DNA of 64,000 nucleotides, taken from positions 598,512 through 662,511 of the forward strand of contig JAQJVL010000154.1 of NCBI GenBank assembly GCA_035578905.1. The letters are read 5' to 3'. This DNA comes from Stictocephala bisonia. Taxonomy: Eukaryota > Arthropoda > Insecta > Hemiptera > Membracidae. The position numbers were made by a program, and so were the translations under genes. Below, piece after piece: positions 38,366 through 50,935 of the stretch (its first letter is position 1; each line of letters begins with the position of its first letter). Under the pieces are notes generated by a model, which had not been told where the DNA came from, made no database searches, and saw nothing but the letters and a program-made list of their open reading frames with translations.

Positions 38366-39360
38366 GCAATAATTGTTTTACGAGTTCTTCTGATCAACAG
38401 ATAGTTAACACGGTTTGTTGAAATCGATTACCATAGTATGTTTACCTTAAGTATTTATATTTAAATATGTTTGTGTTACATGACATTTACTTTTATTGTA
38501 TCCAGGCAAACCCATAGTTTGATAATTATGAAGCTAGCATTTACTTTTATACAAATTATACCTGTGGAAGGTGAATACACCTCAGGACCCTCCTCTTATC
38601 TCGTTCATTCCTATCTTCTATTTCTCGCCTATATTCTCAAATATGAACTGGAAGTCACTCGTGTAATACATTTATATTATATGTTTAACTGATATTGTTA
38701 TTTGATATAAAATGTATTTTAAATGTATCTTTGAACTGTAAATTGAATATGAACTTTTTTGCTGTATGTAATATATATTACTACAGAACTACAGTTCTAC
38801 GTATTTTTTATGAATGTTTTAAATCTGACAAAATAGTGTTAGTAAGTCTCTAAAACTATTATTATATTTATACTATTATTAACGATACAAAATCCCTAAA
38901 ATAGTTTATCACAGGATTATTTTGACGTTTGTAACCTAATAAATTAAATATCCTTTTACTAACAATTGATTTTTAAAACATATGTCCAAAAACATTTTAT
39001 TCATATTGATGTATTAAGTAAGTTATATAAATAAACAATGTTTCTTATTGGATGATACAAAGTGCTTGGCAGTGAAAGCAAAAGTACTCATGAATAAAAT
39101 GTCCGCTGGCTCAGTGCTGTAAGGCTTTCGGAGGTCTTTGATGTCAGGTTTAAGGAGCCAGGAGTAAAGACATTTTAAGTGAAATCAGGAGTGTTCCTGA
39201 TATAATATTCCCTTTTGACTTCAAGACTTACTTCTCTCACATCATCCATTTATAACCACAGAATTTATGGGATAAATATCCAAATAATAGGATTTAACAA
39301 TTAAATGAACGGTTATTTTCTCACTTTAGTTTGAAAAAGTAAATGGTACCTAAAATATTT
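38366..39360. other. AT-rich stretch with a weak tRNA-like segment
   Basis: 39103-39175 begins with a fair box A (TGGCTCAGTGCTG), followed about 40 bases later by ggtttaaggagcc, a poor box B. It could be a SINE relic. Otherwise nothing is recognised. Confidence 0.4.
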
Positions 39361-39615
39361 AAGCAATAGTTGTAGTAAAGACTGAAGCAATATTTGTAGT
39401 AAAGACTGAAGCAATAGTTGTAGTATAGACTGAATCAATATTTATAGTAAAGACTGAAGCAATAGTTGTAGTAAAGACTGAAGCAATAGTTTTAGTAAGG
39501 ACTCAAGAAATAGCTGTAGTACAGAATGAAGCAATAGTTGTAGTAAAGACTGAAGCAATAGCTGTAGTAAAAAATGAAGCAATAGTTGTAGTAAAGACTG
39601 AAGCAATCGTTGTAC
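39361..39615. repeat. 24-bp tandem array, about 10 units
   Basis: The unit aagcaatagttgtagtaaag plus actg is repeated head to tail with substitutions. The period is a multiple of three, but every unit carries stops on the plus strand, so it is not coding. Confidence 0.95.
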
Positions 39616-41298
39616 AAATATCTAAACTAAGTATTTGATTTAGTGATAGGTAATTAATATGGTTTTAATTAATTATTAGCTATTCTATTATACGAATAAA
39701 GATGTTAAAGGATATTATGTCAAAAACAGTATAATCTTGCTTTAAATTAAATGTGTCTTGAAGTTCTAGAAATACAACATCACCGGTTAGTAAATGTGCA
39801 CTTTCAAAATAATATGGGCATTATTATATAGAATATCCACAACAATTAAAGTCATTAAAATATACAAAACTGACATAACACCTAAATTTGACGTAATCAC
39901 TATTACAAAACATAACTCAACCTTAGTCTTTTACCATACCAATCCCTACCCCTAAAAAAATTAAATAAAAATATGTGAGTTTGAATCAATTTCTGTGGTA
40001 TTAAACTGAATGGTCTTCCATTTTTGTCGAGTCGAATGGTAATGTTTGGCCAACTTTTTCCTTATAAATCAGTAGCTAAAATAAAAGCATTAACAATGTT
40101 GAAGATAACGTGCTAGATAATCATGAGGGTCCATGAGGAATTGTCCACGATACAGCAGTTGTCTTGCTTATAAAACCTATATATATGAGTAGCTTCATAC
40201 TATTTATAGGTGTGAAGTCAAACTAAACTTTATATCATTGCTACTGCTCTGTTGCGGCCATCAGACTATGTAACGTACTTTGGCAATAATATACGATCCA
40301 TTATGACAGTCATTTGATTTAGTCATATTTTGAATTATCTATATTTAATATTTATAATAACACCATCCATTAGGACAACTATCAGTTCAAACTAAACTTC
40401 CACTATTCTCTGCAAAAAGTTAACATCTCATGGATATCTGGGTGGTTTGGGGTTAGATAGCAGTTTGGTATTTAACACCAAAAGTAATTTCAGCCCTTGT
40501 AAGACTTCGTGTAGCTCGACGGCAGGGAGTTGAATCATGTATCAACAACATTGTAATTGGACACTTGAGAATGTGTTGGTGAGAGGGGTTTATTTATCTA
40601 CACGTCAGTGTCTTGAAACGGGTTTCTCTTTTCTTTTCCTTTTGTAACTACCACGAAGTTTAATTTATGATACAAAGCCTTGCAGTAGTAAATTGTATCA
40701 TAAAATTAAGACAATTCATATCGTAACAAATCCTTAGAATAGTTTGTATATCAAAACTACAACAGAACCAGGTAGCAAAATATGTTTAAGGTTTTGAAAA
40801 AAAAATTAATTTTGCAATAAAAGTAATAATTGATAAAAAATATAAATAAGTAGTTAAATAATTAATACGTACTATTGGAGTAGTCCGACTACTCATATAT
40901 CCCTAACAATTACTTCATCAAACCCTTACAACAGCCCTCTTCTTTCCTTAATCAGCTCGGAATAATTTAATGGAATTTTAATTCCGAAACCTTCACATTA
41001 TTATAAAATAGGGAATTTTTAGGACTAGGTGCTGTTAGTGAGCAATTTTGGCTAATGTAATTATGTGCTTAAAACTTTTTGTTAAATATTAAGATAATTC
41101 TGACCCTAACCAATGATTGTTGAAGTGAACATTTAATAATATTGTAATTAATGTTTGGACAATACAAATTTACTAATAAAGTGATTAAAATGATACTGAT
41201 GGTTTCCCACCAGTATAATGACTCAACGAATGGCGTAAGGCGTTTACATTTATTATGATATAACACTGCTTTAATTATTAACCATAACATTTCAAATA

Positions 41299-41352
<54 letters not shown>

Positions 41353-41605
41353 TTCCCATCATATTTAACAGATGAAATAACAAGACACAAATAGTTTACC
41401 CTATTATACATGTTTTTTTTACCTGTGTGTTTTATAAAAAAGTCTACCTTTAGAACAACAAAGGTATTGTCACTACCATTGGTATTTGTAAAATATGCAT
41501 CATAAAATATAAAAAAACAATTACTTAAAGTAAAAAAAACTTTTAATCAAAGATCGGAATGTTTTCGTACGTACTGTGTGGAAGACGTTTTGTTCTTAAC
41601 GTATC
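39616..41605. other. AT-rich non-coding stretch
   Basis: Includes a long (TA)n tract at 41297-41350. The 104-codon minus-strand frame at 41069-41383 reads through that tract as an isoleucine-tyrosine run and is not a gene. Confidence 0.6.
41297..41350. repeat. (TA)n microsatellite, about 27 units
   Basis: A nearly pure TA tract of about 54 bases. Confidence 0.95.
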
Positions 41606-43848
41606 GGAACATTTGAGAACCTTGTCATTCACAAGGTTGATGTTACCTTAAATTTAATATTCATCTCATTCACAAGGTTGATGCTACCATAAATATTCTC
41701 TAATTCACAAGGTTGATGTTACCCTACATACTTTGCTCATTGACAAGGTTGATGTTACCCTAAATCTTCTCTAATTCACAAGGTTCATGTTACACTAAAT
41801 CTTCTATAATTCACAAGGTTGATGTTACCCTAAATCTTCTCTAATTCACAAGGTTGATGTTACCCTAAATCTTCTATAATTCAAAAGGTCGATGTTACCT
41901 TAAATTAAATACTCATCTCATTCACAAGGTTCATCTTACCCTAAATCTTCTATAATTCACAAGGTTGATGTTACCCTAAATCTTCTCTGATTCACAAAAT
42001 TGATGTTACCCTAAATCTTATCTAATTCACAAGGTTGATGTTACCCTAAATACTCCACTCATTCACAAGGTTGATGTGACCCTAAATATTTCCCTCGTCC
42101 TTAAGGTTGATGTTACCCTAAATATCCTCTCACACACAAGTTGAGACTGTTGTTATCCTAAACAGTCCTCTCATTCACAAGGTTGAAGTTAACCAAAATA
42201 CTACTCCTCATTCACAAGGTTGATGTTAACCTAAACACTCCTCTCATTCACAAGATTGATGTTACCCTAAATCCTACGCTCATTCACAAGGTTGATGTTA
42301 CCCTAAATATTTTCCTATCCTCAAAGTTAATGTTACCCTAAATCTTCTAAAATTCACAAGTTTGATGTTACCCTAAATACTTTGCTCATTCACAAGGTTT
42401 TTGTTACCCTAAACTTCTCTAATTCACAAGGTTGATGATACCTTAAATTAAATACTCATCTCATTCACAAGGTTGATGTTACCCTAAATACTCCGCTCAT
42501 TCACAAGGTTGATGTTACCCTAAATATTTCCCTCGTCCTCAAGGTTGATGTTACCCTAAATATCCTCTCACTCACAAGTTGAGACTGTTGTTATCCTAAA
42601 CAGTCCTCTCATTCACAAGGTTGAAGTTAACCAAAATACTACTCCTCATTCACAAGGTTGATGTTAACCTAAACACTCCTCTCATTCCCAAGATTGATGT
42701 TACCCTAAATACTACGCTCATTCACAAGGTTGATGTTACCCTAAATATTTTCCTATCCTCAAGGTTAATTTTACCCTAAATCTCCTCCCATTCACAAGGT
42801 TGATGTTACCCTAAATACTCCACTTATTCACAAGGTTGATGTTACCCTATATATTTTGCTATCCTCAAGGTTAACGTTACCCTAAATTTCCTCCCATTCA
42901 CAAGGTAGATGTTACCCTAAATCTCCTCTTGTCACAAGATTGATGTTATCCTAATTGCTCATATAATTCACAAGGTTGATGATACCCTAAATACTCCTCT
43001 TAATTTCAAGGTTGATTTTACCCAAAATACTCCCCACATCCACAAGGTTGATATTACTTTAAATACTTTACACATCACAAGTTTGATGTTACCCTAATTA
43101 CAACTCTCATTCACAAGATTGATGCTACCTAAATCACCTAACACTCACAAGGTAGATGTTTCCTTAAACGTTCTTCTCATTCTCAAGGTTAATGTTTACC
43201 AAAATACTCCCCACATTCACAAAGGTGATTTTGCTCTAAATTTCTTCTCATTTTTAAGGTTGGTGTTATTCTAAACACTCCTCTACATTCACAAGGTTTA
43301 TTTTAACCTATATACTCCCCTTATCCACAAGGTTCATGTCACCCTAAATTCACATCTCATCCACAAGGTTACCCTAAATACTACCCTCTTACACAATGTT
43401 AATGTTAACCTAAATACTCCCCTCATTGACAAGGTTGATGTTAACCTAAATACTCCCCTCATTAACAAGGTTGATGTTAACCTAAATACTCCCCTCATTA
43501 ACAAGGTTGATGTTAACCTAAATACTCCCCTCATTAACAAGGTTGATGTTACCCTAAATACTCCCCTCATTAACAAGGTTGATGTCAATCTAAATACTCC
43601 CCTCGTTAACAAGGTTGATTTTAACCTAAATACTCCCTTCATTAACAAGGTTGATTTTACCCTAAATACTCCCCTCATTAACAAGGTTGATGTTAACCTA
43701 AATACTCCCCTCATTAACATGGTTGATGTTACCCTAAATACTCCCCTCATTCACAAGGTTGATGTTGCCTTAAATAATCCCCTTATCCACAAGGTTAATG
43801 TTACCATAAATACTCCTCTTATTCACAAGTTTGATTTTATCCTAAATT
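41606..43848. repeat. 36-bp minisatellite with higher-order structure, about 60 units
   Basis: The unit is about 36 bp: cattcacaaggttgatgtta, then ccctaaatactcctct. Units at 43400-43760 are highly homogeneous; those at 41606-43300 are diverged and vary in length. A block of about 240 bp around 42080-42310 recurs at about 42515-42750, offset by 438 bp and sharing the odd unit gttgagactgttgttatcc. This shows duplication of multi-unit blocks. Because 36 is a multiple of three, the array produces open frames on both strands (43334-43750 minus with a 12-residue repeat; 43719-43940 plus). I regard these as by-products. Confidence 0.97.
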
Positions 43849-44594
43849 CTCATGCACATGTGGTTGAAACTGAATTTACTCCATCATTACATCGATATAT
43901 TACTTGGTATGCACCAACCGTACTTAATACTTCATCTTGAATTGAGTTCATTTATGTGTGCTATGATCTTAAGGCAAGTAAAGTATTATAAGTCATAAAC
44001 TTGGTAGTTTATAAATTTAAACTGCCTAAATTAGACCAATATTAGCTTAGTATGTAATGCTAGTATGTAGTCATAGATAGTAATTCTTAAAAACTGATAT
44101 AATTATGCTTTAAACTAAACAGTTTCAGAATTGTAAAGCAGCACTAGTAAGTCTATAAGAAAGTCTTAGATAGAACATTTTATCATAATTTTAATTTTAA
44201 TAAAAGCCCTCTTATAGTTTATAAACGGATTAAATCTGGTAAAGGTACGAAATGTTAAACGAGTTTTAGTAACTTAAATTAAATGTATTATGTTTTGCCC
44301 CTGGCTTTCAAGTTTTACTTAGCCTTGGATACGTTGGTATTGGAAATACTACATATTGCAACACTGCAAAATATAAAATATTTAATGAAAAAAAAAGAAA
44401 GCCTTTTTTTCAGTAAGACTCTCTCAAATTTGACTCTTCATTACTTACGTTCATAATAGCCACACCAGTACTGAGGCGTACTGGGATCATAATATCTCCA
44501 TATAGAATGATTCTATTATAAATATTTAATCTCTTTTCACAAAAATTTCCACATTTATTGAATGCGATATTTTTTCATAAAAATATGCCTTTTA
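43849..44594. other. AT-rich non-coding stretch
   Basis: Nothing recognised. Confidence 0.6.
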
Positions 44595-45275
44595 TTTCAG
44601 TTTACAGTGGTTTACAAAACAACTCAATGTCAGTAGTATTCCTAAGAATAACTAAAACTAAAAAATAATATATCTAGCAAACAAACGTGTAACGAAATTT
44701 AACTATTTGTCCCAAAGATATTTTTCAAATTAAGTTTAAAACTAAGATTAGACAGATTTTTGAGGTTCTCGGGGAGGTCGTTTAACATTTTTGGTCCAAA
44801 ATATGAATAACTTTTCCTCCCCAACTCAAGTCTGACCCTTCGGAAATGAAGCTGGTTGTCATGGCGGGTGCTGCGCTGGGAGACCTGGTCTCTAGGCAAC
44901 AACCTAACAACCTGTCACACAAGTACTGTGGCTCTCTAAGGCCCAAGACCTTGTGCGTCATGCAGTTGGTCAATACCCTGTAAACGGAATCCATGGGTAA
45001 CATCCCCAACTCATCCCGATAGGAGGACACATGATCAAAACGCCTTAGGGAACATACAAAACGGATCGCTGCGTTCTGTACAATTTGAATTTTCTGAGCA
45101 TCCTCCTTCGAGAGATTGTTGTCGTAAGCAGGGTAACAGACAAAACCAAATACTGCATGAGACTAAGCTTTACATAGTCTTGTATTTAATGTTTGAATAT
45201 TGTAGAGACCCCTCAGCATGACAATGGCTCGCTGGATAGTGTGCGTGATTTTTAAGGAATCATATAGTATTCTGG
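44595..45275 (-). mobile_element. Non-LTR retrotransposon fragment, second family, broken
   Basis: The minus strand encodes the region after the reverse transcriptase palm of a LINE. It starts near 45270 (TIQRAIVMLRGLYN), meets an in-frame stop near 45168, and continues with QKIQIVQNAAIRFV at about 45060-45110. It then runs as an open frame (45030-44782) containing SSYRDELGMLP. One frameshift near 44895 moves homology to the overlapping frame 44902-44699, which holds LELGRKSYSYFGPKML and ends in a stop. Both frames together give the usual LINE C-terminal tail. An AATAAA equivalent on the minus strand near 44598 marks the probable 3' end. The endonuclease and catalytic RT regions are absent. 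The sequence differs clearly from the family at 13.9 and 52.9 kb. Confidence 0.85.
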
Positions 45276-46245
45276 TTACTAAGGGGCATAAAAATGCGGG
45301 TTGTTATAAGCCCTTAATCATTAAGTAGGATACAGCTAAACTGATCTAATACTACGTTTAGGTCAATTTAAGGTATGTTATTGTATATAATAGAATGTAC
45401 GTATTACATCACATTCAACTTATGATTCGTTATTAGTATACTAAACAATGAACACCTGATTTAATTTTGTCTTCAATAATACATCATATATCTATTGAGT
45501 GAATGTCGCCATAGAATATTTACGTTCGCCTTCCTAGATCCCCAGAACTATCACATGCCCCGCAACTTTATGGGTTATTCATGTTCATATACAATTGCAT
45601 GGTGCTTAATGTCCCCTTTGTATGATTTATTTAAAATGGATATATAGGTCTACAACTTAACTTCTACATGGAACGACACCAGAAAAATGAGTAATACAAA
45701 ATTGTGAATTGACTGTTAATATTTATAGGTAATATGAATAGTTACTTTTAACTGCAGATAAAGAATGTTTTAACATAATTAATAAGCGTGAAAATTTATC
45801 AGATTCATTGAACTAAATAATCAAACAAAATATCCAACTTAAGTTAATCCGGAGTATTTACATACATCGATCCTTGTTTCCATTGTTGAACTAGATAGGA
45901 AGTGAAGTAACATTATACTACTGACGTGTATTAGGTCTTTTTAATAATTTTTTTAACATTTTATACGTTTTTATAACAATACTTATTAATTCATAACTTT
46001 TCAAACATTTCAGTAGTTGACTTAACGGAAACATGGTAGTACTAATACCATCTCCTACCACATTGTTGTATTGTTAAGTATAGATTTTTTTCGGCCAAAG
46101 ATGCAAGGAAGTATTTACATTTGATGGTATCAAAACCTAACCATCAGTAGTATCACGAGTAAATATCTAAGATTTATACTTATTCAAATAAAAATATGAT
46201 GTCAAATAATGCCATCGACATTAATTATTACCAAACAAATATATA
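45276..46245. other. AT-rich non-coding stretch
   Basis: Nothing recognised, except a slightly GC-richer patch at 45505-45620. Confidence 0.55.
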
Positions 46246-47407
46246 CAGGGTGTTTCGAAACTCTCTAGAAACCTTTTGAGCTAAGCTAACAATAATGTTG
46301 GGCTAAGGGCAAATATAAATATCGCATTTAAATCATCCGGAAATTATCATTTATCCTCAAAGCTACAATTTTGTTTGTAAAAAAAGTTCTGTCAAATGCT
46401 GTAAAAATGTTTAAACTTAGAATACACTTTAATAATAGTATGGCCAACTTACACAAAAATTTAGGTTTGAATTTAGAAAACAATTTTCTAAAGTAGGAAT
46501 TCAAAATGGCGGCCATCAAAAATGTTCAAATGAGAACAAATTTTTAATTAATACTCGTATAACACTTTAACTAAATTAACTTTTTTACACAATTTAAAGG
46601 AAAATATAACGATGTCCTATTTATTTAGGTCAAATAAAAATTAACTAGGTATGACACTTTTGTGGTGTGCGGCATATTCTGCAGGTTATTGTACGCAGAC
46701 AATAGAACAAAGTGACCATCACATAACCCCTAATAATGATTTTTATAAGTTAATACAAATTTGTTTTCTCATTAAAATAAGAATAGTATTTAAAACATCC
46801 TTATTTGTTTTCCCTTAAACTCTTCATATCTTTTCGTTACATTCAGCAAAGAAAATACAAAAAGAATTGTTTAAAACCCTATTTGTATTAAAAAAAGAAT
46901 AATAATAAAACCTAAGTTAATAACTATTGAATAAATTTAAACTAATTTAACTAACTAATTAACGTATAAAATCATTATTTGGTGTTAGGTGATGGTCACA
47001 TAGTTTTATTGGCTGCGAACAAATACCTGCTCCATCTGCCACGCACCACAAAAAGTGTCATACCTCGTTTATTTTTTATTCCATCTAAATAAATAGGATA
47101 TTGTTCATTTGCCTTTAAATTGTATAAAAAAGTTATTCAAGTAAAAGTGGTTCTTATTTGAAAGTTTTAGATGGCCGCCATTTTGAATTTCTACTTTAGA
47201 AAATTTCGAAATTGTTTTATTAAGTTCACCTTGCTATTATTAATACGTTTGATGGTTTTGAGTAAAAAAAAAAAAAAAATATTTAAAGAAAATGGTGGTT
47301 CTGTGAGTAACTGAGAACTTTCGGATGATTTAAATGTTATATTTAGATTCGCTCTTATTCCAGAATCAATACCTTAAAAGGTTTGTAGAGAGTTCTGAAA
47401 TACCCTG
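46246..47407. mobile_element. 1.16-kb fold-back element with ~480-bp inverted arms
   Basis: The left end reads CAGGGTGTTTCGAAACTCTC; the reverse complement of the right end reads CAGGGTATTTCAGAACTCTC. Matching continues inward for hundreds of bases: aaaccttttgag/aaaccttttaag, the gatttaaat region, the aaatggcggccatc region, a 'gacactttttgtggtg' type segment, and ggtgatggtcac near 46711 and 46995. The centre (about 46780-46930) is AT-rich. A TA lies just outside each end within two bases (46242-46245; 47410-47411). There is no transposase ORF; the 63-codon frame at 46328-46519 (-) lies inside an arm. The CAGGGTGTTTC terminus is common among arthropod MITEs. A poly-A run of 16 is at 47264-47279. 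Confidence 0.9.
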
Positions 47408-49689
47408 TGTAGTTTATTGAAACTAGATAAATTTGAAATTATGATGAATTAAATTATTAAACTTATCATAGTATATATAACGTAAGCCCTATTATTATTT
47501 TTTTTTCATATTTTAACTAAATTAAATAGTTTTCTAACTACAGGAAATTTTATATATCTGTCATGGTGGTACCATTAACCATAGGTTATATGTATCTTCT
47601 CTGTAATTTAATTTACATACAACTATAAAAATTTAACATATCAAAAATACCCTCTCTTACTCTGGAGTCAAGTTCAGCGTACCCGTAAGATTGAAATATT
47701 TTTTATGTCTTGTTTATTTGTATATTTTAAATTTAATTTCATTATTTGTTATTCTCATCGTGTTTACGTTTCATTTTTTTTAAGAATGACTTTATAAAGA
47801 GTTATAACACCTGGTTCTACGTTCTACGATGCCAGGTTTACTGATGGAGGGGGTCGTAGATCTTAGGCTCGTTTCACAAATAAACCCGTACTTTACCTTC
47901 AAGTAAGACTTATTTATTTAGTCCCGACACGTTTTGGTGAAATTGAAACACACTCGGGATTGGGGTAGAGGGATGTAGCTCACATGTCAACCGCTAACTT
48001 TTAGATCGGCTTACATTCATCTAACTGTAGTTTTATATCTATATAATTTGGTATATACATAAAACAACATAAAATTTAATAATATATTACTTAATGGTAC
48101 GTGAATCTAAATATACTATATCAAAATATAAATACATTTTTTACATTGCTATACTATACAGAGTTATAAGCAAACATAACATTTGTAAGTTATCTAGCAT
48201 CGATTTTTTATTAGAACAATTATATTATCTATTCCTATACATTTTATTTGTACTGTAAGGTTAGATAACTTCGTATTAAGGTTATTTCTCTAACCAATGC
48301 TGTATTTCAATCCAGACATTCGTAGAATATTTTTTATTCAGTCGTATGACAAATACATTTATAGAGGGGAAGGATGACAGATACGTAATATGACATTATA
48401 CACTGTATAAATCATACAAAACCAATTCTAAAGAAAACTGTGAAATCTCTTATGTAAACTAAAAGTTCATTTATGTATTATTCAATAATCAACTGAATAG
48501 AGCACTTAATTAATTTAAATAAAAAATCCGAAGCTGTCTAAACCCTTAAATATTATAGGTCTACTTTACCAATTTATGTCTGTAGTATTTAACAAATAGC
48601 ACTTATTAAGTATAAATTAGGAATAACTTATAGGTTGCAGGTATACGGCATATGTCATGTTTCTTTGGCATTGTAATTATGTGATGGATATAAATACGTT
48701 CTCTCACTATTAATAATACGAACCATAAATTCTTTCGTTATTTCTATCGTAGTTATGAAAAAAAATCAATAATTTTTACATATCGAAGCTAATTAACAAG
48801 CATAAGTACACCAATCAGCCGTTTGTATGGAATGTAAATATGAAACCTTAAATACCAGGTGGCTTATGACCCTTTTATTTCGCAAATGTTTACTAACTAT
48901 TGTGTAATGACAGCACCTAATGTCAAAGTACCCAGCCAGCCTTGTAGTCTATTCACCACTTACATTGCGTACACATTGTACAAACATCAACAATATTCAA
49001 TATTTTCTGCTTTAAACTGTTTTCATTTGATATTTTTTAATCACCTTAGTTTAAAATATCACAAACATGGTAAATGTAAATAAATAAATTACTTTAACGA
49101 AGTTTTGCTGTAACTTATTTATGCATTGTTCATCAAAGAGTAAAGCTAACTTTTTTTAGTTTTTATAAAAGCTAGTATTTACGTCCAATATAAAATGTTT
49201 AATTCAAATTATCGTCATAAAATGAAAGTTTTTCCTTTTTATCTGTGATGAAATGTGTTCCATTGGATCTTTAATTCAAATGTTAGGTGAATGGTTGGAT
49301 TTTTTTCTTCAATCAATCTAAGAAAAATAATTAAGGTGCGATAAATAGAACAGTGTGTTTCGGTAGTCCATGGTTCCTCATAGTTCTTCCTAGTATAATT
49401 TAGTTTGGTGCAATAATTTGTCATTCTAAAGGTATATTTATTCTTAGTAAGTAAAAATGTTTAAAATATACAAAAAACACATTTTTATAATCTATTTTAA
49501 CGAAGAAAATCAATAAAACATGTATACAATATACAAGTGTGTTAATAGTATGCTTAGCTATTAATTGGCATTTTCATTTTTTACTTTAAGCAAAAACTAC
49601 CAAATTTTTAAATCCATTTAAATCAGATATTGAACTAGGTTCTGAGTAATAATTTCCAGTTAATTATCGTAAATATTAAGGAAACAAAC
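47408..49689. other. AT-rich stretch with an outlying repeat unit
   Basis: 47880-48025 is a diverged single copy of the ~138-bp repeat found in tandem at 49690-50255 (cgtactttaccttcaagtaag, then cacgttttggtg, then actcgggattggg). Short frames at 48859-49083 and 49239-49424 lack domains. Confidence 0.5.
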
Positions 49690-50255
49690 ATATTCATCTC
49701 ACTGCATCAGTATTTTACCTTCTAGAAACACCTTTTGGTCCAGACACGTAGTGGCGGGGGAAAGTGGCACATCGGGGACTGGGTTAGGTCCCACGTCAAT
49801 AGCACACTTGTGAATTGACTTACATTTCATTCACTGCGCCAGCAGATCTGTATTTTACCTTCAACAGACAACATTCAGTCCAGTCACGTATCGGCGGGAA
49901 AAAATGACACCGGGGACTGGGTTAGGCCTGACATCAACTGCACACTTTAGAATTAACCTAATTTTCCCTCACTGCACCAGCAATTCTGTATTTTACTTTC
50001 AGCAAAATCTATTCAGTCCAGATACGTATCGGTTAGGAAAGTGACGCCGGGGACTGGGTTAAGCCTCACATCAACTGCACACTTGTGCGTTGACTAACTT
50101 TTTCCTCACTGCATTAGCAGATCTGTATTTTACCTTCTAGAAACACCATTCGGTTCAGACACGTATCAGTGGGGGAAAGTGACACAAAGGGGACTAAGTT
50201 ATTATAGGCCCCACATCAACAGTACATTTGTGAATTTACCTACATTTCTCTTAAA
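49690..50255. repeat. Four tandem ~138-bp repeats
   Basis: Starts of successive units, aligned on tcactgc, are 49699, 49831, 49969 and 50106, giving spacings of 132, 138 and 137. Each unit contains gtattttacctt, then cagacacgtat, then ggggactgggtta, then cacatcaac and a GC-richer core. Unit 1 lacks about 8 bases (cagatctg). A fifth, isolated copy sits at 47880-48025. Confidence 0.93.
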
Positions 50256-50340
50256 TTTTGTCGATACCATGAATTTAATTCCTGTAATACGATCTCATCC
50301 AACCATAAATATTTTCCAAACATAAAAATTAATTAATATA

Positions 50341-50450
50341 CCAATGCAATATATATTTTATATATTAATGTATATTATATATTTATATTGTATATGTATA
50401 TTATATATACATAATATATATTAATGCAAGGTATATTAATTTGTTTATTT
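50341..50450. repeat. AT-rich imperfect palindrome
   Basis: caatgcaatatatatt on the left is mirrored by aatatatattaatgca on the right, with alternating TA between. Confidence 0.75.
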
Positions 50451-50539
50451 AATTAAATTTATGAATTACTTGTTATTCCATTGACAATATGCTCACATGG
50501 GATCCTTGAAGCTGGGTGTCCTTTTCTGTGAAATTAGTA

Positions 50540-50935
50540 CTTGTTAGTTTTTAACATGTAGTGTATGTAGTCTCCTTCTGTCTCTCTCCAGCACACGATT
50601 AAGTGATTGCAGCCTCCGACATGTCTGCGGACATGTCCATGCCGACCAGGTCCACCTTGTTGGACGTTTACTTCACACCTTCCGACCAGTCCTATGTCAG
50701 TTGGTACATCGTGTATCCAATGTATGGTCAGTTCAGTCCACGGAATAACTGAATATAGATACAATAGGCTACTAAAACCACCCAACGGCCGGAAGTACTG
50801 TACTCAACCCTCTAAACATTTTGGACCGTCGGTCAAGTCCACTGTAAATCCTCTTCCGACAGCGGAAGTCCGACATGTTTACGGACCAAGACCATTCACT
50901 GGACCTGTCGTATTCTGACGTTCGGCGGATATGCC
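50540..50935. other. GC-richer block of unknown origin
   Basis: Open on both strands: an 83-codon minus-strand frame (50534-50785) and a 103-codon plus-strand frame (50607-50918), without any domain I recognise. It contains gacatgtc twice at 50618-50637, and tccgacatgtttacggac again at about 50869. It could be the body of a repeat or an isolated exon-like relic. I do not call a gene. Confidence 0.35.
50617..50638. promoter_or_regulatory. p53-response-element-like sequence
   Basis: Half-sites CGACATGTCT and GGACATGTCC are separated by two bases. Against the consensus RRRCWWGYYY the first matches 9 of 10 and the second 10 of 10. The match is seen directly; binding is inference. No promoter or gene start is visible beside it. 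Confidence 0.3.

Noticed and set aside
39103..39175. tRNA gene
   Set aside because: Box A is fair but box B is poor and no acceptor stem closes; at most a SINE relic.
40500..40545. tRNA-like sequence (tagctcgacggcaggg then agttgaatc)
   Set aside because: The box A-like and box B-like pieces are too close together for a tRNA, and no stems form.
41069..41383. 104-codon ORF with an isoleucine-tyrosine run
   Set aside because: It reads through a (TA)n microsatellite and has no other protein feature.
43334..43750. 138-codon minus-strand ORF with a 12-residue repeat
   Set aside because: It is the 36-bp minisatellite read in frame; neighbouring units break it, and the opposite strand is equally open.
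50534..50918. Protein-coding gene on either strand
   Set aside because: Both strands are open over the same bases, neither has a recognisable domain, and no splice or start evidence was seen.
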